A stretch of DNA of 64,000 bases from positions 1,906-65,905 of the forward strand of contig NZ_CP059214.1 of assembly GCF_014252275.1 (NCBI RefSeq). Reading direction: 5' to 3'. The notes beneath the pieces were generated by a model. That model did no database searches. It had not been told where the DNA came from and saw nothing but the letters and a program-made list of their open reading frames with translations. Both the position numbers and the translations under genes were made by a program. Numbering within the stretch: the stretch's first letter is position 1; every line of letters starts with the position of its first letter. Origin of the DNA: Blattabacterium cuenoti. Lineage in GTDB: Bacteria; Bacteroidota; Bacteroidia; Flavobacteriales; Blattabacteriaceae. This document shows, piece by piece, positions 27,208 to 37,797 of the stretch.

Positions 27208-28206
27208 ATGAATGATAAAATTGAACAAAAAAAAAAATCATTAAGATCCGTTTTGGATAAAATGGATAAAATTTATGGAAAAGGAACGATTATGCGTATG
27301 GGAGATTATAATCTTGCAAAACAATTAGAAATCGTTTCATCTGGATCAATAAGTTTAGATATTGCTCTAGGAATTAAAGGATTTCCAAAAGGAAGAATTA
27401 TTGAGATTTTTGGTCCAGAATCTTCTGGAAAAACCACTTTAGCATTACACGCAATTACCCAATCGCAAAAATCAGGAGGATATGCTAGTTTTATTGATGC
27501 AGAACATGCTTTTGACTGTTTTTACGCAGAAAAAATCGGAGTAAACATTAAAGAATTGATTATATCTCAACCAGATAATGGAGAACAAGCCTTAGATATC
27601 GTATACCGTCTTATACAATCAGGAGTAATAGATATTATAGTAGTAGATTCAGTCGCCGCTTTAACACCAAAAAGCGAAATAGAAGGAGAAATAGGTGAAT
27701 CAAAAATTGGATTACAAGCTAGATTAATGTCTCAAGCATTAAGGAAACTAACATCCAGTATAGGAAAATCAAAAAGCATTTTGATCTTTATTAATCAATT
27801 ACGTGAAAAAATCGGAGCATATGGAAATCCAGAGGTAACTACGGGAGGACATGCTTTAAAATTTTATGCTTCAATTAGATTGGATATAAGAAAAGGATCT
27901 CCTATTAAGAATGGTGATAAAATATTAGGAAATAGAACAAAAGTAAAAGTAGTCAAAAATAAATTATCTCCTCCATTTAAAATAGCTGAGTTTGATATTT
28001 TATATGGAGAAGGAATTTCAAAAATAGGAGAAATTCTAGATTTAGGAGTAGACATTGGGATTATTAAAAAAAATGGATCATGGTTTAGTTATAAAAATTA
28101 CAACTTAGGACAAGGAAGAGATTCTGTAAAAGAATTTTTGAAAGAGAAAAAAAATCTATTGAATGAAATTCAAAGAACCATCATAAACCAATGTTTAAAG
28201 ATATGA
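27208..28206 (+). CDS. recA: Recombinase RecA
   Basis: Strand-exchange ATPase of homologous recombination. The 332-aa protein carries Walker A GPESSGKT at residues 69-76, the Walker B strand [12 protein letters not shown], and the [20 protein letters not shown] region. It is slightly short at the C-terminus, where the acidic tail typical of many RecA proteins is missing. The stop overlaps the next gene's likely start as ATGA. The catalytic motifs look intact. Confidence 0.97.
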   Translation: MNDKIEQKKKSLRSVLDKMDKIYGKGTIMRMGDYNLAKQLEIVSSGSISLDIALGIKGFPKGRIIEIFGPESSGKTTLALHAITQSQKSGGYASFIDAEHAFDCFYAEKIGVNIKELIISQPDNGEQALDIVYRLIQSGVIDIIVVDSVAALTPKSEIEGEIGESKIGLQARLMSQALRKLTSSIGKSKSILIFINQLREKIGAYGNPEVTTGGHALKFYASIRLDIRKGSPIKNGDKILGNRTKVKVVKNKLSPPFKIAEFDILYGEGISKIGEILDLGVDIGIIKKNGSWFSYKNYNLGQGRDSVKEFLKEKKNLLNEIQRTIINQCLKI

Positions 28207-28979
28207 AAATTACTTTTTTAGGAACTGGTAATTCTCAAGGTATTCCTATTATTGGGTCTAATCATCCAGTATGCCTATCTCAAAATCCAAAAGATAAACG
28301 ATTAAGGAGTTCAATTTTTATTGAAAAAGGAAACCAATGCTTTTTGATCGATTGTAGTCCAGATTTTCGTTTTCAAATGCTTGACAATAATTATGAAAAA
28401 ATAGATGCTATTTTTATTACACATGAACATTATGATCATATTGGAGGATTAGAAGATATACGACCAATAAATGTGAAAAAGAAACAGATTATTCCTGTTT
28501 ATGGATTAAAAAGAGTTTTAGAAAATATAAGAAAGAGATGTTTTCATCTTTTTTATGAAACTTCAAAAGAAATAAAAACAAACATTTCGCAAATATCTTT
28601 ACATGAATTAAATTTTCATAAAAAATACTCATTCAAATCGGAGAAATGTATTATAATTTATCCATTGTTTATATGGCATGGAAATCTTCCTATTTTAGGA
28701 TTTCGATTAGAAAATTTTGCATATATCACAGATGCTAGTGAAATTCCTATACAAACGATGAAAAAATTGAAAGGATTAGACACATTGGTAATTAATGTAT
28801 TAAGAAAAAAAATGGACAATGCGTTATTACACACTTTACATATTATTCAAACTATTCATCCAAAAAGAACGTTTCTAACACATATTAGTCACTTATTAGG
28901 ATTTCATGATAAAATACAAAAACAACTACCGAACAATGTGTATGTCGCTTACGACGGATTAAAAATCATCATAAAATGA
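28203..28979 (+). CDS. Metallo-beta-lactamase-fold phosphohydrolase (PhnP-like)
   Basis: A 258-aa metal-dependent hydrolase. The start [14 protein letters not shown] and the metal-binding motif [13 protein letters not shown] (HxHxDH) are clear, with further ligands in ITDAS and HISHLLG. The closest named family is PhnP/cyclic phosphodiesterase-like, but no phosphonate genes are nearby, so the substrate is unknown. I prefer the ATG at 28203, overlapping the recA stop, over the ATG at 28191. It overlaps the downstream cytochrome c synthetase gene by 4 nt. Confidence 0.85.
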   Translation: MKITFLGTGNSQGIPIIGSNHPVCLSQNPKDKRLRSSIFIEKGNQCFLIDCSPDFRFQMLDNNYEKIDAIFITHEHYDHIGGLEDIRPINVKKKQIIPVYGLKRVLENIRKRCFHLFYETSKEIKTNISQISLHELNFHKKYSFKSEKCIIIYPLFIWHGNLPILGFRLENFAYITDASEIPIQTMKKLKGLDTLVINVLRKKMDNALLHTLHIIQTIHPKRTFLTHISHLLGFHDKIQKQLPNNVYVAYDGLKIIIK

Positions 28980-31900
28980 TAAAAAAATACATAAAAAATA
29001 TTATTAAATTAATTTTTTCCACAAAACTTACATTAAGTTTATTTATAGTATATTCATTATCTTTGATGATTGCTACCTTTTTAGAAAAAAGGTATTCTAC
29101 TTCTTTTTCAAAAATTTTTATTTATGAATCTACATGGTTAGAAATTGTTATGTTTCTAATGTTCATTAATTTGATAGGAAATATATGCAAATATCGTTTA
29201 TGGAGAAAAACAAAGTTTCCTGTTTTTATTTTTCATTTATCATTCATATTCCTATTTATTGGAGGATTTTGTTCAAGATATTTAAGCTTTGAAGGAATTA
29301 TGTCTATAAGAGAAGGAGAAATTAAACGAAATATTTCTTCTCAAAAAAGTTATATGAAAATAAAGATTAAACATGGTTCTTCTAGTAAAATATACTATGA
29401 TCCTTATGTTTTGTCTTTTCATCATGATCAATATAAAAAAAAATTTTATTTTGAAGGAGATCCAATTATAATGAAGGTTACTCGTTATATTCCTTGTTCA
29501 GAAGTATTTATATCACGTTCCAATCATAAAGATAAATTCGTTAAAATTGTTTCTTCCACTCGTCAAGGACGAGTAGAATTTTTTATTAAAGATGGAGAAA
29601 AAATGAATATCAATGGATTATTATTTTCTCTGAATAGAGAGATTCCCATAGGAGTGAATGTGTTTGAAAAAAACAAAAAACTTTATATAAAATCTTCTTT
29701 TCCAATAAAATGTATGAACATGAAAAATAGGAAAGTATCTTTTTTATCTAAAGGAACAGTGAATGAATTACATATTCGAAATTTGTATCAAATTCAAATA
29801 CAAAAAAATTTGTTATTGTATTGGGTCATCCCAGAAGGACTGATTTATGGAGAACGAAAATATGTTCCATCGGGTAATAATAACAATGAAAATTGTCCTT
29901 TAAATGCGATCACTGCTATGATTTCTTTTCATAAAAAAGAGAAAATACGAACTTTTTTAGGAGGAAAAAATTCATTAAAAATGAGTGATCCATTTTTTAT
30001 TGACAATTATCAAATATCCATTGGATATGGTTCAATATTAAGGAGTCTACCATTTTATTTGCGATTAAATAAGTTTGATATGAAAAATTATCCTGGATCT
30101 AACTTTCCTTCTTCTTTTAAAAGTTATGTTACGATAATAGATAAAAAAAGAAATTATAAAAAAAATGATTCAGTTTATATGAATAATGTATTAGACTATA
30201 AGGGATATCGTTTTTTTCAGTCTGGATATGATCCTGATCAAAAAGGAACGCATTTTACTGTAAATAACGATTATTTAGGTACATATTTTTCTTATACTGG
30301 TTATTTTTTAATGGTTGTAGGGATGTTTGTTACTTTCTTTTGGAAAGGGACCAGATTTCATCTTTTAAAAAGAAAATTAAAAAATATAACTTATAAAAAA
30401 AAGATGTTATTTTTCATTTTTTTTTTCTTCATTCTTATCAATCAAAATCTTGCATATTCACACAACAATGCCCAATCAAATAAAATATCTTTAGAAAATC
30501 TTTCTGATGTCATCCATATTCCTAAAAGACATTCTGATCGATTTTCTCGATTATTGGTTCAGGATTATCAAGGAAGAATAAAACCAATTAATACTATGGC
30601 CATTGACCTTTTAAGGAAAATACATAAAAAAAATACTATAGGAAATCTTGATGCCAATCAATGGTATATTTCTATTCATCAGGATAATTTTTTTTGGAGT
30701 AAAGTCCCTTTTATAAAAGTAGATAAAAAAGGAGGACCTGATTTTATAAAAAAAGTAAAAGCAAATAAAAATTATTATGTATCTATGATGGATCTTTATC
30801 AGATTCATCCTAAAACATCAGAAATTACATTTATTCTTCAAGAAGATTATCAAAAATCTTTTTCCAAAGATCCTATGGAACGAAACGAATATGACAAAGC
30901 AGTAATTAATCTTAGCGAACGTTTGGGGATCATTCACGAAATTTTTCAAGGGAAGTACATTTGTATGTTTCCTATTCCTAATGATCACAATCATACATGG
31001 TCTAGTTGGATTATCCCAGAATCAGGAAAATTAAATTATGTAGGAATATCAATGTTAAATGATTATCTAAAATCGTTATTTCGTTCACAATATGAAAAAA
31101 ATTGGAACATATCTGATAACGAAATAAAAAAAATTCAATTATATCAAATAAAATATGGTAAATCAATTATTCCAAGTGATGAAAAAATCTCCGCTGAGAT
31201 AATTTATAATAAATTAAATATTTTTTATTATTTATGTTTCTTTTATTCTATTATTGGAATTATAATAACCATTAATTCGTTTTTTCATATTTTTTTTGAA
31301 AAAAGAAATATATCATTGATTATTTATAAAATTTTTTTTTCTATTTTATTACTCCTTTTTACTATTGATATACTTGCATTGATCACTAGATGGTACATCT
31401 CGGGTCATGCTCCATGGACTAATGGATATGAATCTTCTATATTTATTAGTTGTCTTGTCATTTGCATAGGACTTTTTTTTTCTAAAAAAAATCAATTTGT
31501 TTTAGGAATTACTCCATTAATTTCTTCTATGTTATTAATGATATCTCATGGAAGTATGATGGATCCGGAAATAAATAATTTAGTACCAGTGTTGAAGTCC
31601 CATTGGTTGATCATCCATGTGGCAACTATTGCTTCAAGTTATGGATTTTTTTTTACCGGATCTTTATTAGGATTTTTAGTATTAATATTATATATATTGA
31701 GAAACTATTTTTATCATAATTTTTATGAAAAAATACAAGAAAATATAGAAAAATTAACGATTATTAACGAATTATGTATTACAATAGGAATTTTTTTATT
31801 AACTACAGGAACGTTTTTTGGTTCAATTTGGGCGAATAATAGTTGGGGACGTTATTGGAGCTGGGATCCAAAAGAAACATGGGCACTTATTAGTATTTTA

Positions 31901-32164
31901 ATTTATGCTTTTATTTTACACATGAGAATGATTCCCGTTCTTCACAATGCATTTCTATTTAATTTTTGTAGTACGATAGCCATTTCCTCTATTATCATGA
32001 CGTATTTTGGAGTGAATTATTATTTGTCTGGAATGCATTCTTATGCAAAGGGAGATCCGTTTTCCATTCCAAAATGGGTATATTATAGTACAACTATTTT
32101 TTTTATTGTTGCAGTTTTTTCTTATTATTCTTATCGTAAACAAGAATCATTAATAAAAAAATAA
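28976..32164 (+). CDS. ccsA: Fused cytochrome c haem lyase CcsB-CcsA (system II)
   Basis: Membrane protein of 1062 aa that exports haem and attaches it to CxxCH apocytochromes. The N-terminal part is ResB/CcsB-like with several membrane segments and a large periplasmic region. A second signal-like segment lies near residue 480. The C-terminal CcsA part has the WWD haem-handling signature WGRYWSWDPKETWALI and flanking histidines in membrane helices. The fusion is typical of Bacteroidetes. Its clients in this window are ActA (six CxxCH) and ActE (one). It may be co-transcribed with the hydrolase and recA. Confidence 0.94.
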   Translation: MIKKYIKNIIKLIFSTKLTLSLFIVYSLSLMIATFLEKRYSTSFSKIFIYESTWLEIVMFLMFINLIGNICKYRLWRKTKFPVFIFHLSFIFLFIGGFCSRYLSFEGIMSIREGEIKRNISSQKSYMKIKIKHGSSSKIYYDPYVLSFHHDQYKKKFYFEGDPIIMKVTRYIPCSEVFISRSNHKDKFVKIVSSTRQGRVEFFIKDGEKMNINGLLFSLNREIPIGVNVFEKNKKLYIKSSFPIKCMNMKNRKVSFLSKGTVNELHIRNLYQIQIQKNLLLYWVIPEGLIYGERKYVPSGNNNNENCPLNAITAMISFHKKEKIRTFLGGKNSLKMSDPFFIDNYQISIGYGSILRSLPFYLRLNKFDMKNYPGSNFPSSFKSYVTIIDKKRNYKKNDSVYMNNVLDYKGYRFFQSGYDPDQKGTHFTVNNDYLGTYFSYTGYFLMVVGMFVTFFWKGTRFHLLKRKLKNITYKKKMLFFIFFFFILINQNLAYSHNNAQSNKISLENLSDVIHIPKRHSDRFSRLLVQDYQGRIKPINTMAIDLLRKIHKKNTIGNLDANQWYISIHQDNFFWSKVPFIKVDKKGGPDFIKKVKANKNYYVSMMDLYQIHPKTSEITFILQEDYQKSFSKDPMERNEYDKAVINLSERLGIIHEIFQGKYICMFPIPNDHNHTWSSWIIPESGKLNYVGISMLNDYLKSLFRSQYEKNWNISDNEIKKIQLYQIKYGKSIIPSDEKISAEIIYNKLNIFYYLCFFYSIIGIIITINSFFHIFFEKRNISLIIYKIFFSILLLLFTIDILALITRWYISGHAPWTNGYESSIFISCLVICIGLFFSKKNQFVLGITPLISSMLLMISHGSMMDPEINNLVPVLKSHWLIIHVATIASSYGFFFTGSLLGFLVLILYILRNYFYHNFYEKIQENIEKLTIINELCITIGIFLLTTGTFFGSIWANNSWGRYWSWDPKETWALISILIYAFILHMRMIPVLHNAFLFNFCSTIAISSIIMTYFGVNYYLSGMHSYAKGDPFSIPKWVYYSTTIFFIVAVFSYYSYRKQESLIKK

Positions 32165-32266
32165 ATTATTTTTTTATAAAAATTTTTAAAATATACAAAT
32201 CCAATAAATATTTTATGTGGTAAAGAAAAATTATAAAATAAACAATCAAATCAATTTTCATCATAA

Positions 32267-34969
32267 ATGAAATATAATATTGTTAAAAGTATTTTTCTAG
32301 ATTTTTTCAAAAAAAGAAATCATAAAATTTTACCTTCTTATCCAATTCATTCCTACCACGATCCATCATTATTTTTTATTAATGCAGGGATGAATCCTTT
32401 CAAAGATATTTTTTTAGGAAACATTCAAGCAGATTATAAAAGAATTGCAAATGTTCAAAAGTGTCTTCGTATTACAGGAAAACATAATGACCTAAAAAAT
32501 GTAGGATATGATAATTATCATCATACTATGTTTGAAATGTTAGGAAATTGGTCGTTTGGAGATTATTCAAGAGAAAAAGCAATCACATGGGCTTGGGAAT
32601 TATTAATTAATGTTTATAATATCCCAAAAAACAATGTGTATGTTTCTGTTTTTTATGGAGATCAAAGAGACCAACTATCTTTTGATAAAGAAACTTTAAA
32701 ATATTGGAATTTTTTTTTAGATAAAGAACATATTTTATTCTTTGGAAAAAAAGAAAATTTTTGGGAAATGGGCGAATCCGGTCCTTGTGGTCCTTGTACA
32801 GAAATTCATATAGATCTTAGAAATGAAAAAGAAAAAAAAAATATCCATGGAAAATACCTGATCAATAAAAATCATCCTAAAGTCATAGAAATATGGAATA
32901 TCGTATTCATAGAATATTTTCGAAAATCCAATGGAACGTTAAAAAAACTTTCAACTAAACATGTAGATACAGGAATGGGGATAGAAAGACTTTGTATGGT
33001 ACTTCAAGAAAAAACATCTAGTTACGATACAGATATATTTTCTCCAATGATTGAAAATATACAAAAATCTTTAGGAAATTTTTATGATCATAAAAATTTC
33101 CATCAACAGTCCTCTATTCGAATTGTTACTGATCATTTAAGATCAGTGATCTGTTCTATCTATGATGGACAATCCCCATCGAATAATGGAGCTGGATATA
33201 TTATAAGAAAAATTTTAAGGAGAGCTATCATTCACGTTTATTTTTTTTTATGTAAAAAAGATCCTTTTATTTATCATCTTGTGAATTCTTTTATTCCATT
33301 AATAAAGAATTTTCTTCCAAATATTGAACAAAATATAGGTTATATAACTAATCTTATCAAAGAAGAAGAAATTTCTTTTTTAAGAATTATAGAAAAAGGT
33401 GAAAAAAAAATTTTACATATTATTGATAATATTAAAAAAAATAATAATCAAATTATTGATGGAAAAACATTGTTTAAATTGCATGATACTTATGGATATC
33501 CTTTCGAACTATCTAAAAATATCGCTGAAAAAAATAACATATCAATTGATGAACATTCGTTTTATAAAGAATTACTAAAACAAAAAGAAAGAGCGAAAAA
33601 AAATTTTTTTAAAAATGAGAAAAATGATTGGATTCAAATATATAAATATGATCCTTTCCCTTCCCATGAAGATTCTTTTGTAGGTTATAAACAAATTGAA
33701 TGTGATAATGTATTTATTACAAAATATAGAAAAATAATAAATAAAAAGGACGATGCCATTCATCATTACGAATTAGTTTTTAACAGAACTCCATTTTATC
33801 CTAAAAGTGGAGGACAAATAGGAGATACCGGATATATACAAAATGATTTTTTTAAAAAAATTTTTATATTTGATACGAGAAAAGAGCATTCTGTCATTAT
33901 TCATTCGGTAAAGGATTTTCCTTTACAATTTGTTTCACATAAATTCAAAACGATTGTAGATATATCAAGAAGAAATAATATAGAAATTAATCATACATCA
34001 ACTCATCTTCTACATTTTTCATTAAAAAAAATTTTAGGAAATCATATTCATCAAAAAGGATCCTATATAGGCGATGATTATATCAGATTTGATTTTTCTC
34101 ACTATCAAAAAATTTCTGAAGAAAAATTAATTCAAATAGAAAATTTAGTTCAAAAACTCATATTTGATCACATCCCTTTCAAAGAAGAAATTTTTTCTTC
34201 CATAGAAGAAGCAAAAAAACATATTCCTCATTATCAAGAAACATTTGAAAATATCTATAGAAAAAAAAATAAAATACGTTTAGTATCTTTTGGAAAATCT
34301 AATGAATTATGCATTGGAACTCATGTAAAAAATACTGGAGATATTCATATTTTTAAAATTTTATCGGAAAATTCAATTTCTCATGGAATACGAAGAATAA
34401 AGGCAATAACATACAAAAATGCAATGATTTATTTAAAAAATATTTGCATAAAATATCATGCATTTATGAAAAATTTAAATTCCTCTATATCTCCTATAAA
34501 GGAGGTTCAAAATTTAAAAAAGGATAATAAAACAATGAAAGAAAAAATAAAAAAAATGTGTTTATATAATGTAAAGGAATTACAAAAAAATTATGAAAAA
34601 AAATCTATTCAATTTAATTCTATCAATTACATCTGCGATTTTAATATAAAGAATGAAACGGAATTTGAAATTAAAGTAATAAGAAAAATTATATTGAATA
34701 TGAGAGAGAATATTAATAATTTATTTGTAATAATAGGGGTTATAAAGAATAAAAAATTGATGATTTTTCTTGCAATATCTGATGATATTATTAATAAAAA
34801 AAATATTCACGCTGATAAAATTATGAATAAAATGATTCCTTATATTAAAGGAACATGTTGGGGAACATCCTTTTTTTCTACAGCAGTAGGAAATAAAATC
34901 AGTGGATTTCAATTCATTTTAAATGATATCATGATGTTTATAAAAAAAACATTTTCAAATAATAATTAA
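32267..34969 (+). CDS. alaS: Alanyl-tRNA synthetase
   Basis: Class II synthetase with editing activity (900 aa, normal length). The N-terminal catalytic domain begins FLDFFKKRNHKILPSYP and contains FINAGMNPFKDIFLG. The editing domain keeps both zinc half-motifs, HTSTH and CIGTH, plus the GGQIGDTG segment. A C-terminal oligomerisation region with a coiled-coil stretch follows. All key motifs look intact. Confidence 0.96.
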   Translation: MKYNIVKSIFLDFFKKRNHKILPSYPIHSYHDPSLFFINAGMNPFKDIFLGNIQADYKRIANVQKCLRITGKHNDLKNVGYDNYHHTMFEMLGNWSFGDYSREKAITWAWELLINVYNIPKNNVYVSVFYGDQRDQLSFDKETLKYWNFFLDKEHILFFGKKENFWEMGESGPCGPCTEIHIDLRNEKEKKNIHGKYLINKNHPKVIEIWNIVFIEYFRKSNGTLKKLSTKHVDTGMGIERLCMVLQEKTSSYDTDIFSPMIENIQKSLGNFYDHKNFHQQSSIRIVTDHLRSVICSIYDGQSPSNNGAGYIIRKILRRAIIHVYFFLCKKDPFIYHLVNSFIPLIKNFLPNIEQNIGYITNLIKEEEISFLRIIEKGEKKILHIIDNIKKNNNQIIDGKTLFKLHDTYGYPFELSKNIAEKNNISIDEHSFYKELLKQKERAKKNFFKNEKNDWIQIYKYDPFPSHEDSFVGYKQIECDNVFITKYRKIINKKDDAIHHYELVFNRTPFYPKSGGQIGDTGYIQNDFFKKIFIFDTRKEHSVIIHSVKDFPLQFVSHKFKTIVDISRRNNIEINHTSTHLLHFSLKKILGNHIHQKGSYIGDDYIRFDFSHYQKISEEKLIQIENLVQKLIFDHIPFKEEIFSSIEEAKKHIPHYQETFENIYRKKNKIRLVSFGKSNELCIGTHVKNTGDIHIFKILSENSISHGIRRIKAITYKNAMIYLKNICIKYHAFMKNLNSSISPIKEVQNLKKDNKTMKEKIKKMCLYNVKELQKNYEKKSIQFNSINYICDFNIKNETEFEIKVIRKIILNMRENINNLFVIIGVIKNKKLMIFLAISDDIINKKNIHADKIMNKMIPYIKGTCWGTSFFSTAVGNKISGFQFILNDIMMFIKKTFSNNN

Positions 34970-34978
34970 AATAATTCA

Positions 34979-35009
34979 TTTTGATACATTTTGAAAATGT
35001 TTAAATTTG
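34979..35009 (+). promoter_or_regulatory. Bacteroidetes-type promoter of sucA with palindromic spacer
   Basis: TTTTG (34979-34983), an 18-nt spacer and TAAATTTG (35002-35009) reproduce the Bacteroidetes -33/-7 consensus (TTTG, about 19 nt, TAnnTTTG), 15 nt before the sucA ATG. Inside the spacer lies ACATTTTGAAAATGT (34986-35000), two 7-nt inverted arms around a single G, a possible operator. Confidence 0.6.
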
Positions 35010-35023
35010 AAAAAAAATAGTGT

Positions 35024-37774
35024 ATGAAAGATAGATATTCTTTTCTAAATGCTATTCATTTTAAAGATATAGAATCTCTGTATGAAGAATATAAAAAAGA
35101 TCCTCATTCATTAGAATCAAGTTGGAGAAATTTTTTTTGCGGATTTGATTTTGGTCAAAAAAATGGTTTAGAAAATCCAATTATTAAAAATAATAATGAA
35201 AAAAAAACGGATTTTCATGGAAAAATGAATAAGGAATTTATTGTTTATAATTTAATCCAATATTATAGAAAAAAAGGACATCTTTTTGCTTATATCAATC
35301 CAATTATTAAAAATCAAAGAATTTTTCCTTCTTTGGAATCCTTTGGTCTGTCTAAAAAAGAACTAAATGAACCATTCCAAGCAGGAAAATTATCAGGTAT
35401 TTGTGATGAGATCACTTCATTAAAAAATATTATTCATTCCCTAGAAAATATTTATTGCAAATCTATAGGAATAGAATATATGTATATTCTAGATTCTGAA
35501 AAAATTAATTGGATTGAAAAATGGTTTTTGAAAAATTCAATGCTATTTTCTAGTAAAGAAAAATTTTTTTTCTTAAAAAAACTCCATGAATCAGTTTGTT
35601 TCGAAAATTTTATACACAAAAAATTTGTAGGACAAAAAAGATTTTCAATAGAAGGAAACGAATCAATTTTACCTGCATTAGAATCTATAATTGAATATGC
35701 TTCCAAAAAATATTTGACTAAAAATTTTATTATGGGAATGTCTCATAGAGGAAGATTAAATGTTCTTTCCAATTTTCTTAAAAAAGATTTTTCACAAATA
35801 TTTAGTGAATTTCATGGAAAAGAATATAAAGAAAAGAATTTTTCTGGAGATGTAAAATATCATTTGGGATTTTTTAAGAATAGAAAAACTTTTGGAGGAA
35901 TCGATGTTGAAATTTATTTAGTTCCTAACCCTTCTCATTTAGAAACGGTGACAAGTGTAGTCGAAGGAATGTCTAAAGCAATAGTAGATTTATATCATAA
36001 CAATGATCAAAAGAAATATCAAAAAGTGATTCCTATTCTTATTCATGGAGATGCATCATTATCTGGTCAGGGAGTGGTATATGAAGTATTACAGTTATCT
36101 AAACTTGATGGATATCAAACAGGTGGAACCCTTCATATTGTAATTAATAATCAAATAGGATTTACTACAAGCCCTGAAGAAGGAAGATCCAGTATGTATT
36201 GTACAGATGTGGCTAAAGTAATGATGTCCCCTGTTATACACGTAAATGCGTATGATATTGAATCTGTTATGAAATCTATATTTTTTGCAATAGATTTTAG
36301 AATGCGATATCATGAGGATGTTTTTATTGATTTAATAGGATATAGGAAGTATGGACATAATGAAGGGGATGAACCAAGGTTTACACAACCTATTTTATAT
36401 AAGATGATTTCTAAGTATCCTAGTATATATGATGTATATAAGAAAAAATTGAAAAAAGAAGGAATTCTTAATCAAAATGATATTGAAAATATGGAGAAGG
36501 AGTATGAACAAATTCTTGATAAAAAATATCAATATGGAAAAAATGTTAAATGGAATACATTAAATTATTTTTTAATTAAAAATTGGGAAAATTATCCTAT
36601 CGTTTTTGATCATTCTTATATTTTTAAAAAAGTAAATACAAAATTTTCGAAAGACAAAATTATAGAAATTTCTAAAAAAATTTTTACTCTTCCTAAAAAG
36701 AAAAAATTCTTTAAAAAAACAAAGAATCTTTTCCAAAAAAGATTACATATGGTCAATCATGAAAAATGTGTAGATTGGAGTATAGCAGAACTTTTAGCAT
36801 ATGCAACAATTTTATACGAAGGAAGGAATATTCGTTTATCAGGAGAAGATGTAGTAAGAGGGACTTTTTCTCATAGACATGCCATGATTAAAACAGAGAA
36901 TGAAGAAAATATTTTTCTTCTTAACCATATAGGAAATGGAAAAATGCAAGTTGTAAATTCCCCTCTTTCAGAATATGGAGTTTTGGGATTTGATTATGGA
37001 TATTCTATGGTTTCCCCTAACGTATTAACTTTATGGGAAGCTCAATTTGGAGATTTTGGAAATGGAGGACAAATCATCATAGATCAATATATTTCTTCTG
37101 GAGAAAGTAAATGGAAAATAAGAAACGGAATTGTTTTATTGTTGCCTCATGGGTATGAAGGTCAAGGACCAGAACATTCTTCAGCAAGAATAGAAAGGTA
37201 CTTACAACTTTGTGCAAAAAATAATATTTTTGCCGTCAATTGTACTTCTCCTTCAAATTTTTATCATGTATTAAGAAGACAAGTAAAATTACCTTATCGA
37301 AAACCTCTTATTATTTTTACTCCAAAAAGTTTACTTAGAAATAAAAAATGTTTGTCATCGATTAATGATCTTTCAGAAGGGTCTTTCCAAGAAGTAATAG
37401 ACGATTTAACGATCATAGATAAAAATAAGATACAACGAATTATTTTATGTTCTGGTAAAATTTATTATGATTTGTTAAATAAAAGAGAATTCATGGAAAA
37501 TACTAAAATTGCATTAATTCGTATAGAGCAAATATATCCTCTTAATATAAAAAAGTTACATCAAACAATTTTTAATTATAAAAAAATAAATGAAATTTTT
37601 TGGGTTCAAGAAGAACCAAAAAATATGGGATTGTGGAGTTATATTTTCATGAATTTAGGTAATTCAATTCCCATTCGTGTTATTGCTCCTTCAGAAAATT
37701 GTAGTCCCGCTACAGGATCATATGAAAATTTTTTGAAAATTCATAATAATATTTTAGAACAAGCATTTATATAA
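35024..37774 (+). CDS. sucA: 2-oxoglutarate dehydrogenase E1 component
   Basis: Thiamine-diphosphate E1 that decarboxylates 2-oxoglutarate (916 aa, typical). The N-terminal binding segment SLYEEYKKDPHSLESSWRNFF matches the E2/E3-binding region of SucA. Further landmarks are GMSHRGRLNVL, HGDASLSGQG...NNQIGFTT (ThDP and Mg binding), and EAQFGDFGNGGQ...SSGESKW in the second half. It precedes sucB by 23 nt in a sucAB operon behind a well-matched promoter. Its cofactor is made by ThiN. Confidence 0.96.
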   Translation: MKDRYSFLNAIHFKDIESLYEEYKKDPHSLESSWRNFFCGFDFGQKNGLENPIIKNNNEKKTDFHGKMNKEFIVYNLIQYYRKKGHLFAYINPIIKNQRIFPSLESFGLSKKELNEPFQAGKLSGICDEITSLKNIIHSLENIYCKSIGIEYMYILDSEKINWIEKWFLKNSMLFSSKEKFFFLKKLHESVCFENFIHKKFVGQKRFSIEGNESILPALESIIEYASKKYLTKNFIMGMSHRGRLNVLSNFLKKDFSQIFSEFHGKEYKEKNFSGDVKYHLGFFKNRKTFGGIDVEIYLVPNPSHLETVTSVVEGMSKAIVDLYHNNDQKKYQKVIPILIHGDASLSGQGVVYEVLQLSKLDGYQTGGTLHIVINNQIGFTTSPEEGRSSMYCTDVAKVMMSPVIHVNAYDIESVMKSIFFAIDFRMRYHEDVFIDLIGYRKYGHNEGDEPRFTQPILYKMISKYPSIYDVYKKKLKKEGILNQNDIENMEKEYEQILDKKYQYGKNVKWNTLNYFLIKNWENYPIVFDHSYIFKKVNTKFSKDKIIEISKKIFTLPKKKKFFKKTKNLFQKRLHMVNHEKCVDWSIAELLAYATILYEGRNIRLSGEDVVRGTFSHRHAMIKTENEENIFLLNHIGNGKMQVVNSPLSEYGVLGFDYGYSMVSPNVLTLWEAQFGDFGNGGQIIIDQYISSGESKWKIRNGIVLLLPHGYEGQGPEHSSARIERYLQLCAKNNIFAVNCTSPSNFYHVLRRQVKLPYRKPLIIFTPKSLLRNKKCLSSINDLSEGSFQEVIDDLTIIDKNKIQRIILCSGKIYYDLLNKREFMENTKIALIRIEQIYPLNIKKLHQTIFNYKKINEIFWVQEEPKNMGLWSYIFMNLGNSIPIRVIAPSENCSPATGSYENFLKIHNNILEQAFI

Positions 37775-37797
37775 TTGAAATTCCACATAAATACATT

